Made by a program: the position numbers and the translations under genes. From Parvibaculaceae bacterium PLY_AMNH_Bact1 (lineage in GTDB: Bacteria; Pseudomonadota; Alphaproteobacteria; Parvibaculales; Parvibaculaceae), in contig CP126168.1 of assembly GCA_032881465.1 (NCBI GenBank), positions 496,001-560,000 of the forward strand: 64,000 nt of DNA. Direction: 5' to 3'. This document shows positions 43,876 through 53,044 of the stretch, piece by piece; within the stretch, counting starts at the first letter, position 1; each line of letters opens with the position of its first letter. The notes below the pieces were generated by a model. It did not search any database. It was not told the DNA's origin and saw only the letters and a program-made list of their open reading frames with translations.

Positions 43876-44244
43876 GTGACCGCCAGCGAGATCTATAAGA
43901 TCATAAGTAAAGATGAGTGGGCTGCCGCGGAGGCTGTGGGGGTCTTCAAGGGCGCATCGATCGACCTTACCGACGGGTTTATTCACTTCTCGACCGCTGC
44001 GCAGGCCCCGGAGACAGCCGCTCTCCATTTTACCGAGCAAGAGGGGCTTCTTCTCGTGAGCGTGTCGACAGACGCCCTGGGAGATGCGCTGAAGTGGGAA
44101 ACCTCGCGCGGTGGCGATCTCTTTCCTCACCTCTATGTGTCGCTTGAGATGCGCCATGTCGCCCGCGTGGATGATCTTCCCGTGGGGCCGGACGGGCGGC
44201 ACGCGTTTCCAGCACATGTCATAGCCGCAGGAGAGAGCTCATGA
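43876..44244 (+). CDS. DUF952 family protein
   Basis: 122 residues. It matches DUF952: IYKIISKDEW at the start, DGFIHFSTAAQ and LKWETSRGGDLFPHLY with conserved His/Arg/Trp. The fold is ADP-ribosyltransferase-like, but no function is established. GTG 43876 is the start. It overlaps pyrD by four bases (ATGA), a conserved alphaproteobacterial pair. Confidence 0.9.
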   Translation: MTASEIYKIISKDEWAAAEAVGVFKGASIDLTDGFIHFSTAAQAPETAALHFTEQEGLLLVSVSTDALGDALKWETSRGGDLFPHLYVSLEMRHVARVDDLPVGPDGRHAFPAHVIAAGESS

Positions 44245-45284
44245 GCCTGTCATCTCTTGCTCTGCCATTCCTACGCTTGATGGACCCGGAACAGGCGCAT
44301 CAGGCAACATTACTCGCTCTTAAGACGGGCTTTGGTCCGTGCGGTAAGAGAGACCCGGAAGCGCTCGGCATTGATTTGTTGGGCATGCACTTTCCAAATC
44401 CCCTGGGTATTGCCGCAGGGTTTGACAAAAACGGAGAAGTGCCTGACGCGATGTTGAAGCTCGGCTTTGGTTTCGCTGAAGTCGGCACCACAACACCTCG
44501 ACCTCAGCCAGGTAATCCCAAGCCACGCATTTTCCGATTGCAGCAGGAGCGTGCAGTCATCAACCGTCTGGGCTTCAACAATGAAGGTCATGGCGCAATG
44601 GAAGCGCGGCTCAAAAAACGGGTGGGCAACGGGGGCATTGTTGGGGTCAATCTGGGCGCGAACAAAGACACGCAAGACAAAGCTGCCGATTATGTGCTCG
44701 GCATAAAGCGCTTTGAAGCGCTTGCGAGCTACTTCACCGTTAATGTGTCATCACCCAACACGCCGGGCCTGCGCGGCTTGCAAAGCCGGGCGGAACTGGA
44801 AGATTTGTTAGGGCGCGTGCTGGAAGCGCGCGTGGGCAAGACGCCGGTCCTCCTGAAAATTGCGCCAGACCTTGTCTATGAAGAGCGCGAAGACATTGCT
44901 GCGGTCGTTCTTGAGAGCGGTGTGGATGGGCTCATTGTCTCCAACACGACGATTGCGCGCGAGGGGCTCGTATCCGGCCGACATGCAGATGAAACCGGCG
45001 GCCTTTCAGGCGTGCCCTTGATGGACATGGCAACAGATGTGTTGGCGGACATGCGTCGCCTCACCAAAGGCACAGTACCCTTGATTGGTGTTGGCGGCGT
45101 CTCATCAGGTACGGATGCCTACAAGAAAATAAGAGCGGGTGCGTCGCTGGTGCAGCTATACACAGCTCTGACGTTTCAAGGGGCCGGTCTTGTCAGCAAA
45201 ATCAAACGTGATCTTGCATCCAATCTGAAGTGGGATGGGTATGACCGTCTTGAAGATGCTATTGGAGTTGACGTTGGAGTCTAG
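44241..45284 (+). CDS. pyrD: dihydroorotate dehydrogenase (quinone), class 2
   Basis: 347 residues. It has the N-terminal membrane-associating helices of class 2 enzymes, FMN-binding AAGFDKNGE, the catalytic-base loop NVSSPNTPGLR with Ser, and C-terminal GVGGVSSGTDAYKKIRAGASLVQLYT. It oxidises dihydroorotate to orotate with transfer to ubiquinone at the inner membrane. It is coupled to the DUF952 gene. A repeat copy begins at its stop. Confidence 0.96.
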   Translation: MSLSSLALPFLRLMDPEQAHQATLLALKTGFGPCGKRDPEALGIDLLGMHFPNPLGIAAGFDKNGEVPDAMLKLGFGFAEVGTTTPRPQPGNPKPRIFRLQQERAVINRLGFNNEGHGAMEARLKKRVGNGGIVGVNLGANKDTQDKAADYVLGIKRFEALASYFTVNVSSPNTPGLRGLQSRAELEDLLGRVLEARVGKTPVLLKIAPDLVYEEREDIAAVVLESGVDGLIVSNTTIAREGLVSGRHADETGGLSGVPLMDMATDVLADMRRLTKGTVPLIGVGGVSSGTDAYKKIRAGASLVQLYTALTFQGAGLVSKIKRDLASNLKWDGYDRLEDAIGVDVGV

Positions 45285-45342
45285 AGCATCTTCAACAAAA
45301 GTTGCAGACTTTTGTGGTTCGAAAATGCGACCAAAAAACAGA
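45282..45342. repeat. dispersed palindromic repeat, copy 3
   Basis: It begins TAGAGCATCTTCAACAAAAG at the pyrD stop and continues with GACTTTTGTGGTTCGAAAATG. AAAAGT/ACTTTT form the inner stem. It ends 22 bases before the arsC start and so may be transcribed as part of that leader. Confidence 0.75.
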
Positions 45343-45364
45343 GCGAAGACAGGAGCGCAAAGCA

Positions 45365-45712
45365 ATGAGCGTCACTATCTACCATAATCCCCGGTGTTCC
45401 AAATCTCGCGCGACACTTGCGCTGATTGAGGAAAAAGGGGTGGTGCCACAGATCATCGAATATCTGAAAGAAGGACCGGATGCGGCAACGCTGAAACGCG
45501 TTCTTGGCATGCTCGGAAAAACCCCGCGCGATATTCTTCGCAAAGGGGAAGACGCTTACAAAGAACTGGGTCTCGGTGACACCTCAAAAACAGACGATGA
45601 ATTAATTGCAGCCATGGTGGCTCATCCAATCCTCATTGAACGTCCCATTGTCTTGTCTGGTGACAAGGCAGCTCTTGGACGCCCGCCTGAGCAGGTTTTG
45701 GATATTCTCTAG
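45365..45712 (+). CDS. arsC: ArsC family arsenate reductase (glutaredoxin type)
   Basis: 115 residues, thioredoxin-fold ArsC/Spx/YffB family. The catalytic Cys lies in NPRCSKSR, and the supporting Arg in LGRPPEQVL near the end. It reduces arsenate with glutathione and glutaredoxin. ATG 45365 follows AGGAGC; a longer frame runs into the repeat and is rejected. No ars operon surrounds it, so the physiological substrate may differ. Its TAG stop is shared with the convergent MATE gene through CTAG (45709-45712). Confidence 0.9.
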   Translation: MSVTIYHNPRCSKSRATLALIEEKGVVPQIIEYLKEGPDAATLKRVLGMLGKTPRDILRKGEDAYKELGLGDTSKTDDELIAAMVAHPILIERPIVLSGDKAALGRPPEQVLDIL

Positions 45713-47037
45713 TTCGTTGTTGCGAGTGTTGCTGTCAGCCTCGGATAATAACGTCCGAGCGCAAAAGCGCGCGTCACGTTGAAGAGGGCAAGGGCGGCCC
45801 AAAGTCCGTGATTGCCAAAAGGCAATAGCAGGTACCAGAAGACAAAGAAGGCCCCGGTTGAGACAAACGAGGCGTTTCGCATTTCTCGAGCGCGGGTGGC
45901 GCCAATGAAGATGCCGTCGAGCTGAAAACAGGCGACGGAAATGAACGGCATAAAGGCAGCCCAGGGGAGATAAAGTCGAGCGGCCTCTCTGACCTCCGGA
46001 CTTGTTGTGAGAAAATCAATCCAGAAGCCGCCAAGCAGTAAGAATCCTGAAGTGAGCAGCGCAGAAAGAATGATCGCCCACAGGCTGGTGAGTTTCACGG
46101 CCTCTGAGAAACGGTCGCGGTTTTTGGCACCAACGGCGGAGCCGACCAGTGCTTCGGCCCCAAAGGCAAAACCGTCCAGAAAGAATGCGCTGAAGGACAC
46201 AAACTGCATCAACACCGCATTGACTGCGAGCACTGTGTCACCCTGACGTGCGCCTTCCATTGTAAAAAAACTGAAGGCAAGCAGCAGTACCAGCGTACGG
46301 ATCATGATGTCGCGATTGACTGACAGCGTGGCGGAGATCTTCTCCCAGGCGCTGATGGCAGCCCAAGACCAGCGGCCTGCATAATGCCGCAAAAGAGTGA
46401 CAGCGATGCCAAGGCCAACAAAAGCTGTTGCAACCTCTGCGATGACGGTTCCCGCTGCGATGCCCGCGACGCCCCAACCAAAGCTGAGGACAAACAGCGC
46501 ATCAAGGCTCGCATTGACGCCATTCAGAAAGATCTGCAGCACCATGGCGAGCCGGGTTTGCTGCATGCCCACGAGCCACCCCAGAACCGCATAGTTTGCG
46601 AGCGTGAAGGGTGCGCTCCACATGCGGATGGAGAAATAGGTCTGAGCTTTCTGCTCTACCGCATCACTCCCCTGCACAAGCTGAAAGGCAATCCAGTTGA
46701 GGGGCAGCTGCAAGAGCAAAAGCCCAATGCCCGCAACGCCCGCGATAAGAAGGGCACGCCCGAGCGTCGCGCGAATTTCACTTGCGTCATTGGCACCATA
46801 GGCCTGGGCGGTGAGTCCGGTGGTTCCCATGCGCAGGAAGCCAAAGGCCCAAAAGAGAAAGGTGAAAATGAGCGCGCCCACTGCAACAGCGCCAATGAGA
46901 GACGCCTCTCCCAGCTGCCCAATCACTGCAGTGTCAACAATGCCAAGCAGTGGCGTGGACAGCCCCATCAGGATTATAGGCGTGACAAGTGTCAGCACAC
47001 GCCTATGCGTGATGGGGTGATCCGCGTCGATGCCCAC
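45709..47037 (-). CDS. MATE family efflux transporter (DinF type)
   Basis: 442 residues with 12 membrane helices in two MatE halves. The N-terminus PIILMGLSTPLLGIVDTAVIGQLG is typical of the DinF/NorM group. It exports drugs or organic cations with Na+ or H+ influx. It is eight bases upstream of no other gene on its strand, and its stop interleaves with arsC. Confidence 0.93.
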   Translation of the reverse strand: MGIDADHPITHRRVLTLVTPIILMGLSTPLLGIVDTAVIGQLGEASLIGAVAVGALIFTFLFWAFGFLRMGTTGLTAQAYGANDASEIRATLGRALLIAGVAGIGLLLLQLPLNWIAFQLVQGSDAVEQKAQTYFSIRMWSAPFTLANYAVLGWLVGMQQTRLAMVLQIFLNGVNASLDALFVLSFGWGVAGIAAGTVIAEVATAFVGLGIAVTLLRHYAGRWSWAAISAWEKISATLSVNRDIMIRTLVLLLAFSFFTMEGARQGDTVLAVNAVLMQFVSFSAFFLDGFAFGAEALVGSAVGAKNRDRFSEAVKLTSLWAIILSALLTSGFLLLGGFWIDFLTTSPEVREAARLYLPWAAFMPFISVACFQLDGIFIGATRAREMRNASFVSTGAFFVFWYLLLPFGNHGLWAALALFNVTRAFALGRYYPRLTATLATTN

Positions 47038-47045
47038 GAAATATC

Positions 47046-47492
47046 CTAAGTCTCTTCAGGCGGCTTCAGCAGGAAATGCCCATGCGCGGCGGCAATCGCC
47101 TTCGTATGTTCATCTTGCCACGCCTCAACATGCACGTTCGCCACCCGACGCCCGTGTTTGGTGATGCGCGCCCGGGCAAACGTGTCTTGGGGCTTTCCGG
47201 ACCTGAGGTAATCAATGGTGAGGTCTATCGGTTTCGGGAGAACCTCTCCGCCTGTCTCATACGCCAGTTGCAGGATAGCGGTGGTTTCAAGGAAGGAACC
47301 TATGACGCCGCCATGAAGGGCAGGGAGCACTGGGTTACCAATAATTTTTTGGTCAAATCGCAGCACGGTTGTGATTTCCGTGCCCTTCTGATCAACCTCC
47401 ATGCCAATGAATTTCGCGTAAGGAATGGCGTCGATCAGCGCATTCAGATCGACTTTCGTCTCGGCTTCGCGTGCCTGTTTCAGAAGTTCCAT
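47046..47492 (-). CDS. PaaI family hotdog thioesterase (first of pair)
   Basis: 148 residues, hotdog fold. The motif ALHGGVIGSFLETTA near residue 58 carries the HGG loop with the catalytic Glu/Asp helix. It should hydrolyse acyl-CoA or aryl-CoA thioesters. It lies three bases after a paralogous gene; the two may form a hetero-oligomer. It is followed by the MATE gene on the same strand. Confidence 0.9.
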   Translation of the reverse strand: MELLKQAREAETKVDLNALIDAIPYAKFIGMEVDQKGTEITTVLRFDQKIIGNPVLPALHGGVIGSFLETTAILQLAYETGGEVLPKPIDLTIDYLRSGKPQDTFARARITKHGRRVANVHVEAWQDEHTKAIAAAHGHFLLKPPEET

Positions 47493-47495
47493 GAA

Positions 47496-47990
47496 CTAGC
47501 CCTCCGCTTTTTTTATGAGCCCGGCCTCGGCGGCGTCGCCAGGGGACATAGATCTGTTGGCTGCAAGCATGAAAGCGCCGACAGATGTCGCAATCGGGTC
47601 GTGAATATCATCGTGATAAGCCGTGCCGCGAACAAAGGCGATGTTCCGGGTGACTTTGTAACAGTGTGCGTGAGTGGTGAGGTCCAGTTTTGGTGTTGCC
47701 GGCTTCATATAGTCGATACGCAAATCGAGCGTCGCAATGGCCATCCGTTCAGGCAGGGAGAGTTGCACTGCAACACCAGATATATTGTCGAGTGCAGAGG
47801 TAATGACGCCACCATGAATGACGCCCGTATCCGGGTTGCCGATCAGCTTTTCGTCATAGGGCACCCGCATCCAGGCTTCGCCTTCTTTGGCGTCTAGGAT
47901 TTCCATGCCGATCGCTTTAGCGAAGGGCACGTGGGAAATCAGAACATCCCGCATGAGATCGAGGTTTTCTTTGATTGTTTTTTCGTCCAT
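47496..47990 (-). CDS. PaaI family hotdog thioesterase (second of pair)
   Basis: 164 residues with the same hotdog motif (VIHGGVITSALDNISG near 57, with an Asp in the catalytic helix where the partner has Glu). It lies upstream of its paralogue with only three bases between. It is divergent from the FMO gene, and the TAGACC operator at 48077 lies 87 bases from its start, so it may belong to the same acyl-CoA-related regulon. Confidence 0.9.
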   Translation of the reverse strand: MDEKTIKENLDLMRDVLISHVPFAKAIGMEILDAKEGEAWMRVPYDEKLIGNPDTGVIHGGVITSALDNISGVAVQLSLPERMAIATLDLRIDYMKPATPKLDLTTHAHCYKVTRNIAFVRGTAYHDDIHDPIATSVGAFMLAANRSMSPGDAAEAGLIKKAEG

Positions 47991-48076
47991 TGGCCTGTCC
48001 GTCGTGTCGCTCCCCGTGGGCGATAGCTAGGCGCTTATGCGCCCCTGCGTCAAGGAAGCAGGGGTACTGACAAAAC

Positions 48077-48090
48077 TAGACCACGGTCTA
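48077..48090. promoter_or_regulatory. TAGACC-AC-GGTCTA operator between thioesterase and FMO genes
   Basis: Perfect inverted arms of six bases around two bases. A TATAAT (48099-48104) follows nine bases later, so the dyad overlaps the presumed -35 region of the FMO promoter. TetR proteins bind this kind of site; the tetR gene at 49633 is the nearest candidate. Confidence 0.6.
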
Positions 48091-48138
48091 CTCATCCCTA
48101 TAATCCGCTCTATTGATATTCAAAAAGGCGGAGACGAC

Positions 48139-49530
48139 ATGAGCAAACTTCCCAAAGCTTGCATCATCGGCGCGGGTTGCAGTGGCTTTTCAACGGCAAA
48201 GGCATTGCAGGACAAAGGCATTCCTTTCGACATATTCGAGCTTTCGGACACTGTTGGTGGTAATTGGGCTTATGGGAATAAGAATGGCATGTCGGCCTGT
48301 TACTCCTCGTTGCACATCGATACATCCAAATACCGCATGCAGTTTGAGGACTTCCCGATTCCTGATGACTATCCGGACTTTCCGCACCATGCCCAGGTGC
48401 TGGATTACTTCAACGCGTATCTGGACCATTTCGGCCTGCGCGAGAAGGTCACCTTCAACACAGCCGTCACCCATGTAGATCGTATGGAGGATGGCACCTG
48501 GAAAGTGACTCTGGACCGTTCTGGTGCGGGCGGGCCGTCGCAAGATGTCGACTATTACGACGTTCTCTTCGTGTGCAATGGGCATCACTGGTCGCCACGC
48601 TGGCCCACGCCTGCTTTCGAAGGGGAGTTTGATGGCATTCAGATGCACGCCCACTCCTATCTTTCTCCGTTCGAACCGCATGATTTTCGCGGCAAGAACA
48701 TTGTCGTTGTCGGCATGGGAAACAGTGCGATGGATATTGCGTCCGAGCTAAGCCAAAAGCCGATCGCGAAAAATCTTTGGGTCGCTGCGCGTCGCGGTGT
48801 TTACGTGATGCCGAAATATATTGGCGGCCAGGTAGCCGATAAGGCATCGCTCCCGACCTGGATTCCCCTATGGGCGCAACGAAAGCTTGCGGCGATGGCG
48901 ATCAAACGTGCAGTTGGTAATATGGAAGACTATGGCCTGCCCAAACCCGATCATGCCCCCCTTGAAGGACACCCGTCTGTCTCTGGCGAATTCCTGACCA
49001 GAGTGGGATGTGGCGACATCAAGATGAAGCCCAATATTGAACGTTTTGAAGGCGGACAGGTTCGCTTCACCGATGGCACGGCAGAAGACGTAGACATCAT
49101 CGTGTACGCCACCGGTTACAATGTTGAATTCCCTTTCTTTGACCCGGCATTCCTGTCGGCAAAGGACAATCATCTACCTCTGTTCAAGAGAGCCATTCGA
49201 CCTGACTTGCCCAACCTATTTTTTATGGGACTCGCACAACCGCTGCCGACCCTCATTAACTTCGCTGAACAGCAGGCGAAATGGCTGGCCGCTTATCTTG
49301 TGGGCGAATACGCCCTGCCCACTGAGGCGGAAATGGAGGCAGCCATTGTCTCCGACGAGAAGATGTATATCGGGCATTTCTATGAGTCGCCGCGTCACAA
49401 GATGCAAGTCGATTTCAACCGGTACGTGAACGACTTGAAAAAAGAATGGAAAAAGGGCGCAAAACGGGCGAAAGGTGGGGGCAATCCCCTACCGATTCTG
49501 GCCAAGGCTGCAAGCAAAGAAGCTGCCTAA
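48139..49530 (+). CDS. flavin-containing monooxygenase (class B, FMO type)
   Basis: 463 residues. FAD motif GAGCSGF is near residue 10, the FMO fingerprint FxGxxxHxxxY reads FDGIQMHAHSY, the NADPH motif GMGNSAMD is near 195, and ATGYNVEFPFFD marks the C-terminal part. The Tyr at the fingerprint end fits FMO rather than classical Baeyer-Villiger enzymes, though some FMO-type proteins do Baeyer-Villiger chemistry. I start at ATG 48139. With the esterase and CoA ligase downstream it could act in a ketone or sulfide/amine oxidation route. Confidence 0.9.
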   Translation: MSKLPKACIIGAGCSGFSTAKALQDKGIPFDIFELSDTVGGNWAYGNKNGMSACYSSLHIDTSKYRMQFEDFPIPDDYPDFPHHAQVLDYFNAYLDHFGLREKVTFNTAVTHVDRMEDGTWKVTLDRSGAGGPSQDVDYYDVLFVCNGHHWSPRWPTPAFEGEFDGIQMHAHSYLSPFEPHDFRGKNIVVVGMGNSAMDIASELSQKPIAKNLWVAARRGVYVMPKYIGGQVADKASLPTWIPLWAQRKLAAMAIKRAVGNMEDYGLPKPDHAPLEGHPSVSGEFLTRVGCGDIKMKPNIERFEGGQVRFTDGTAEDVDIIVYATGYNVEFPFFDPAFLSAKDNHLPLFKRAIRPDLPNLFFMGLAQPLPTLINFAEQQAKWLAAYLVGEYALPTEAEMEAAIVSDEKMYIGHFYESPRHKMQVDFNRYVNDLKKEWKKGAKRAKGGGNPLPILAKAASKEAA

Positions 49531-49632
49531 GAGCCAGTTTTCCTTCGTTTCACCCTCATTGCGATCCTGTTAGACTAGGAGAGTGTCTGCCGATCAGGGC
49601 AGGCCGGAGAATACAAGGCACGCCAGGAATAC

Positions 49633-50283
49633 ATGTCGGAAACGATCGAAAAAACTGCGAAACCCGCACCAGAGACGGCCGTGAAACCATTGGGCAAGCG
49701 GGAGCGGACAAAGGCAAATAATCGCGAAGCCATTCTGGCGGCGGCAACAGAGGTCTTCTCAGAGCTTGGGTACGGTGCCACGACGGTGCGCGATATTATC
49801 CGGCAGACAGGTCTGGCATCTGGCACCTTCTACAACTACTTCAAAAGCAAGGAAGAAGTGTTCGAAGCACTGATGGATGACAGCATGATGCGCATCCGAC
49901 CGCGGCTGAGAGCGGAACGCATTCGCTCACGCACTTTTGAGGAATACATCCATAACGCCTTGCGCGCTTATTTTGAGTTCTTAGTGGCCGATCAAAGCGC
50001 CCACCGGGTCATGCGGCGCAATACAGGTGCGCTTCGTGTGCGCATGGATACACCGGAAGTTATTGCAGGTTTTGAAGAGATCAGAACCTATATTGAAGAA
50101 GATATCGCAGCGGGAAAACTCCGTAATGTGGACGGCGAGTATCTGACCGCGTCCGCGATTGGGATCGCGCAGGAGATTGGCGAGAAGATGATGCTTCGTG
50201 ACACGCCCGACCCACAAGAAGCCGCCGAGTTCGCAGCCAATCTGATCTTGAGTGGTGTGCCCGGGCTCGCTCTTAAAGACTAA
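49633..50283 (+). CDS. TetR family transcriptional regulator
   Basis: 216 residues. A basic N-terminal arm (about 1-30) precedes the TetR helix-turn-helix (LAAATEVFSELGYGATTVRDI and GTFYNYFKSKEEVFEAL). The ligand domain is helical. It lies between the FMO and hydrolase genes in the same direction and probably controls them; the TAGACC dyad before the FMO gene is the best operator candidate. Confidence 0.92.
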   Translation: MSETIEKTAKPAPETAVKPLGKRERTKANNREAILAAATEVFSELGYGATTVRDIIRQTGLASGTFYNYFKSKEEVFEALMDDSMMRIRPRLRAERIRSRTFEEYIHNALRAYFEFLVADQSAHRVMRRNTGALRVRMDTPEVIAGFEEIRTYIEEDIAAGKLRNVDGEYLTASAIGIAQEIGEKMMLRDTPDPQEAAEFAANLILSGVPGLALKD

Positions 50284-50319
50284 ATCGCTCTTAGAGACCA
50301 AATTGCAGGGACAAATTAC

Positions 50320-51345
50320 ATGGGCCTTCAAAAGCTGATTGTTCGGACGTTGATGAAACTTCCGGAACGCTGGATCTTGAAACTCGCAGGCGGGGAGCCC
50401 GTTGTCATTGATGGACGGACCATGGACCCGCGTGTGCAGCTGCTTGCGGCGCAGGGAGCGAAAGCTCCATCCATGACGACACTGCCGATCGAAGAAGCGC
50501 GGAAAAACGCAGACGACGGCCTAGCTATGCTCGATGGCAAGCCGCGCCGCACCGTTGCCGTTCTCAATCGAACCATTCCGGGCCCAGGTGGGGACCTCCA
50601 CGTGCGCGTCTACACCCCTGCGGGTGCGACGGGTCCGCTGCCGGGCATTGTCTATTATCACATGGGTGGCTGCGTCATCGGGGGACTGCAAACCTGCGAT
50701 ACGTTCTGTTCCATCTTGGCGGATGATTGCCGGGCAATCGTTGTTTCCGTGGACTACCGACTGGCACCAGAGAATAAGTTTCCGGCACCTATGGATGATG
50801 CGATCGCGTCCTATCAATGGGTGGCCGACAATGCAGAGGCACTTGGCATTGACAATTCCCGCCTGGGAGTTGGCGGTGACAGCGCGGGTGGATGGCTCTC
50901 TGCGGTTGTCTGCCAGCACCGCAAGAAAGAAGGACTGCCTCAGCCTAAGGCACAGCTCCTCATCTATCCGGCGACCGATGTGACCGCGGAAGGCGGATCT
51001 CGGGAAAGCTGCAAGGATGTCTATCCGCTGACAGTGGAAATCATGGATTGGTTCATGGATCAGGTGATGAACAATCCTGAAGAGAAGAACGATCTCCGTG
51101 CTTCACCTGCAAAGTCAGACGATGTGTCAGGCCTTGCCCCGGCTATTATTGCGACGGCGGGTTTTGATATTTTGCGCGATCAGGGCGAAGCCTATGCCAA
51201 TCAGCTGCGAACTGCTGGCGTTCCGGTGACCTATCGTTGTTATGACAGCCTGTGTCACGCCTACACAGCGTTTTCTGGCACGGTCCCAGCGGCAAAGGCT
51301 GCATGTGAGGAGATCGCCCGCGATATGGCCAGAGCTCTAGGATGA
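50320..51345 (+). CDS. alpha/beta hydrolase, hormone-sensitive lipase family
   Basis: 341 residues. The oxyanion motif HGGG is modified to HMGG (YYHMGGCVIGG) near 114; nucleophile GDSAGG is near 187, Asp in GFDILRD near 285 and His in LCHAYTAF near 312. It should hydrolyse esters of small to mid-size acyl groups. Between tetR and an acyl-CoA ligase gene, it could cleave an ester whose acid is then activated to CoA. Confidence 0.92.
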   Translation: MGLQKLIVRTLMKLPERWILKLAGGEPVVIDGRTMDPRVQLLAAQGAKAPSMTTLPIEEARKNADDGLAMLDGKPRRTVAVLNRTIPGPGGDLHVRVYTPAGATGPLPGIVYYHMGGCVIGGLQTCDTFCSILADDCRAIVVSVDYRLAPENKFPAPMDDAIASYQWVADNAEALGIDNSRLGVGGDSAGGWLSAVVCQHRKKEGLPQPKAQLLIYPATDVTAEGGSRESCKDVYPLTVEIMDWFMDQVMNNPEEKNDLRASPAKSDDVSGLAPAIIATAGFDILRDQGEAYANQLRTAGVPVTYRCYDSLCHAYTAFSGTVPAAKAACEEIARDMARALG

Positions 51346-51402
51346 GAACCCTTGGGCTAAGGGCACCGACGAGCAAACATTGCTGAAGATTTTGGGGGGA
51401 AT

Positions 51403-52932
51403 ATGCTCGGAACCGTGATCAGCGGTGACCGCCGCATCGGCGGGACTGCACTAGAAGAACGCGTCAAAAAAGCTGCCAGTGGGTTTCTGTCTCTGGGATT
51501 GAGAGAAGGCGATCGTGTGGCGATCCTCATGCGAAACGACATCGCCTTCCTGGAAGCGACCTTCGCCTGCGGCGAACTGGGTCTCTATCCCGTCCCGGTC
51601 AATTGGCATTTTTCCGCTGATGAAACAGCCTATGTACTGAACGATTCAGGTGCAAAGGCCCTCATCATTCACGCCGATCTGCTGCCCGCGCTGGCGGACA
51701 GCATACCGAGTGGTGTCGAACGAGTGGTTGTCGAAACACCGCCTGAGGTGCAAAGCGCATATGGGCTGTCAGCAGACGCATGCTGTGTACCGGAAGGGGA
51801 GCGTAACTGGGACGTCTGGCTTGAAGAGCAGGCACCATATGATGGGGCGCCAAAGGCAGCACCTGCCAGTATGATCTATACTTCGGGTACAACAGGACAC
51901 CCCAAGGGCGTGCGCCGCCTGCCACCGAAGGAAGATCAGACAGCAGCGACACTTGAAGCCCGAAAATATGTGTTCGATTTCAAGCCCGACATGCGCGCGG
52001 TGATGACCGGTCCGCTCTACCATTCAGCGCCCAATCTCTACTCAACTTTTTCGGTCCGTATTGGCGGCACGCTTTTCCTTCAGCCGCGCTTTGACGCTGA
52101 AGAAACACTCGCTCTGATCGAGCGTGAGAAGCTGACCCATGCTCACCTGGTTCCAACCATGTTTGTGCGGCTCCTGCGTTTGCCAGAAGAAGTGCGCGCC
52201 CAATATGACCTGAGCTCGCTCGTTCGCGTGATGCACGGTGCTGCGCCATGTTCAGAGGCAGTGAAGAAACAGATGATCGACTGGTGGGGACCGGTGATCC
52301 ATGAGTATTACGGCGGCACGGAGACGGGCGCGGCAGTGCATTGCTCTTCAGAAGAATGGCTGGCGCATCCGGGTTCTGTCGGCAAAGCCATTCCCGGGGC
52401 AACCGTAAAAGTTCTGGATGATGAGGGCAAGGAACTGCCCGCGGGTGAGGTCGGTGAGATCTTTCTCCGCCTCTGGTCATTTCCCGATTTCACTTATCAC
52501 AACAAAGACGAGGCGCGCGGTGAATGTGAACGCGAAGGTCTCATCACCTGTGGTGATGTGGGCTGTCTTGATGAAGACGGGTTTCTCTATCTGCGCGACC
52601 GCAAGCGCGACATGGTGATTTCCGGCGGGGTCAATATCTACCCGGTCGAGATTGAACACGAACTCATCCAGATGCCTGGTGTGCAGGATTGCGCCGTGTT
52701 TGGGATTCCCAACGAAGAATTTGGTGAAAGTCTCGCGGCTGCAATTCAGCTAATAGACGGTTCATCCCTGAGCGCGGAAGAGGTGACCAGCTGGCTCGCG
52801 CCACGCATCGCGAAGTATAAGCTTCCCCATGTCGTCACGTTCCATGATGCGCTGCCAAGAGAAGAGACCGGCAAGATCTTTAAGCGCAAGCTCCGCGATC
52901 CCTATTGGAAGGACTCAGGACGGGCAATCTAA
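51403..52932 (+). CDS. acyl-CoA synthetase (AMP-binding)
   Basis: 509 residues, ANL superfamily. The ATP loop is YTSGTTGHPKG near 165, EYYGGTETG near 303, YLRDRKRDMVISGGVNIYP near 400 and the C-terminal Lys in REETGKIFKRKLR near 492. It adenylates a carboxylic acid and forms the CoA thioester. The acid may come from the upstream esterase. The converging YdjM gene is separated by a hairpin-rich region. Confidence 0.93.
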   Translation: MLGTVISGDRRIGGTALEERVKKAASGFLSLGLREGDRVAILMRNDIAFLEATFACGELGLYPVPVNWHFSADETAYVLNDSGAKALIIHADLLPALADSIPSGVERVVVETPPEVQSAYGLSADACCVPEGERNWDVWLEEQAPYDGAPKAAPASMIYTSGTTGHPKGVRRLPPKEDQTAATLEARKYVFDFKPDMRAVMTGPLYHSAPNLYSTFSVRIGGTLFLQPRFDAEETLALIEREKLTHAHLVPTMFVRLLRLPEEVRAQYDLSSLVRVMHGAAPCSEAVKKQMIDWWGPVIHEYYGGTETGAAVHCSSEEWLAHPGSVGKAIPGATVKVLDDEGKELPAGEVGEIFLRLWSFPDFTYHNKDEARGECEREGLITCGDVGCLDEDGFLYLRDRKRDMVISGGVNIYPVEIEHELIQMPGVQDCAVFGIPNEEFGESLAAAIQLIDGSSLSAEEVTSWLAPRIAKYKLPHVVTFHDALPREETGKIFKRKLRDPYWKDSGRAI

Positions 52933-52938
52933 TCCAAT

Positions 52939-52996
52939 CTAAAGCTTGTTGCAGCAAAAGTGGATTACCGGCTTTGCGGTTCGCAACAAGCTCCAC
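52939..52996. repeat. dispersed palindromic repeat, copy 7
   Basis: AGCTTGTTGC (52943-52952) and GCAACAAGCT (52983-52992) form a 10-bp perfect stem; inside, GCAAA/TTTGC can pair. The sequence AGCAAAAGTGGATTACCGG links it to the family, while the outer arms differ in a fully compensated way. Confidence 0.65.
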
Positions 52997-53003
52997 AAAG
53001 AAT

Positions 53004-53044
53004 CTAGGGTTGGTTGTAGCCAACCCTAGTAAGCTCAGCTTACT
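53004..53044. terminator. tandem hairpins between convergent genes
   Basis: CTAGGGTTGG and CCAACCCTAG (53004-53013, 53020-53029) form a 10-bp stem; GTAAGC and GCTTAC follow directly as a second small hairpin that runs into the stop of the YdjM gene. Neither has a good T-run, so termination would be imperfect or factor-dependent in both directions. Confidence 0.5.

Noticed and set aside
46384-47049. 221-codon open frame opposite the MATE gene
   Set aside because: The composition is that of an antisense frame (rich in Lys, Asn, Gly) and the opposite strand codes for a complete MATE protein.
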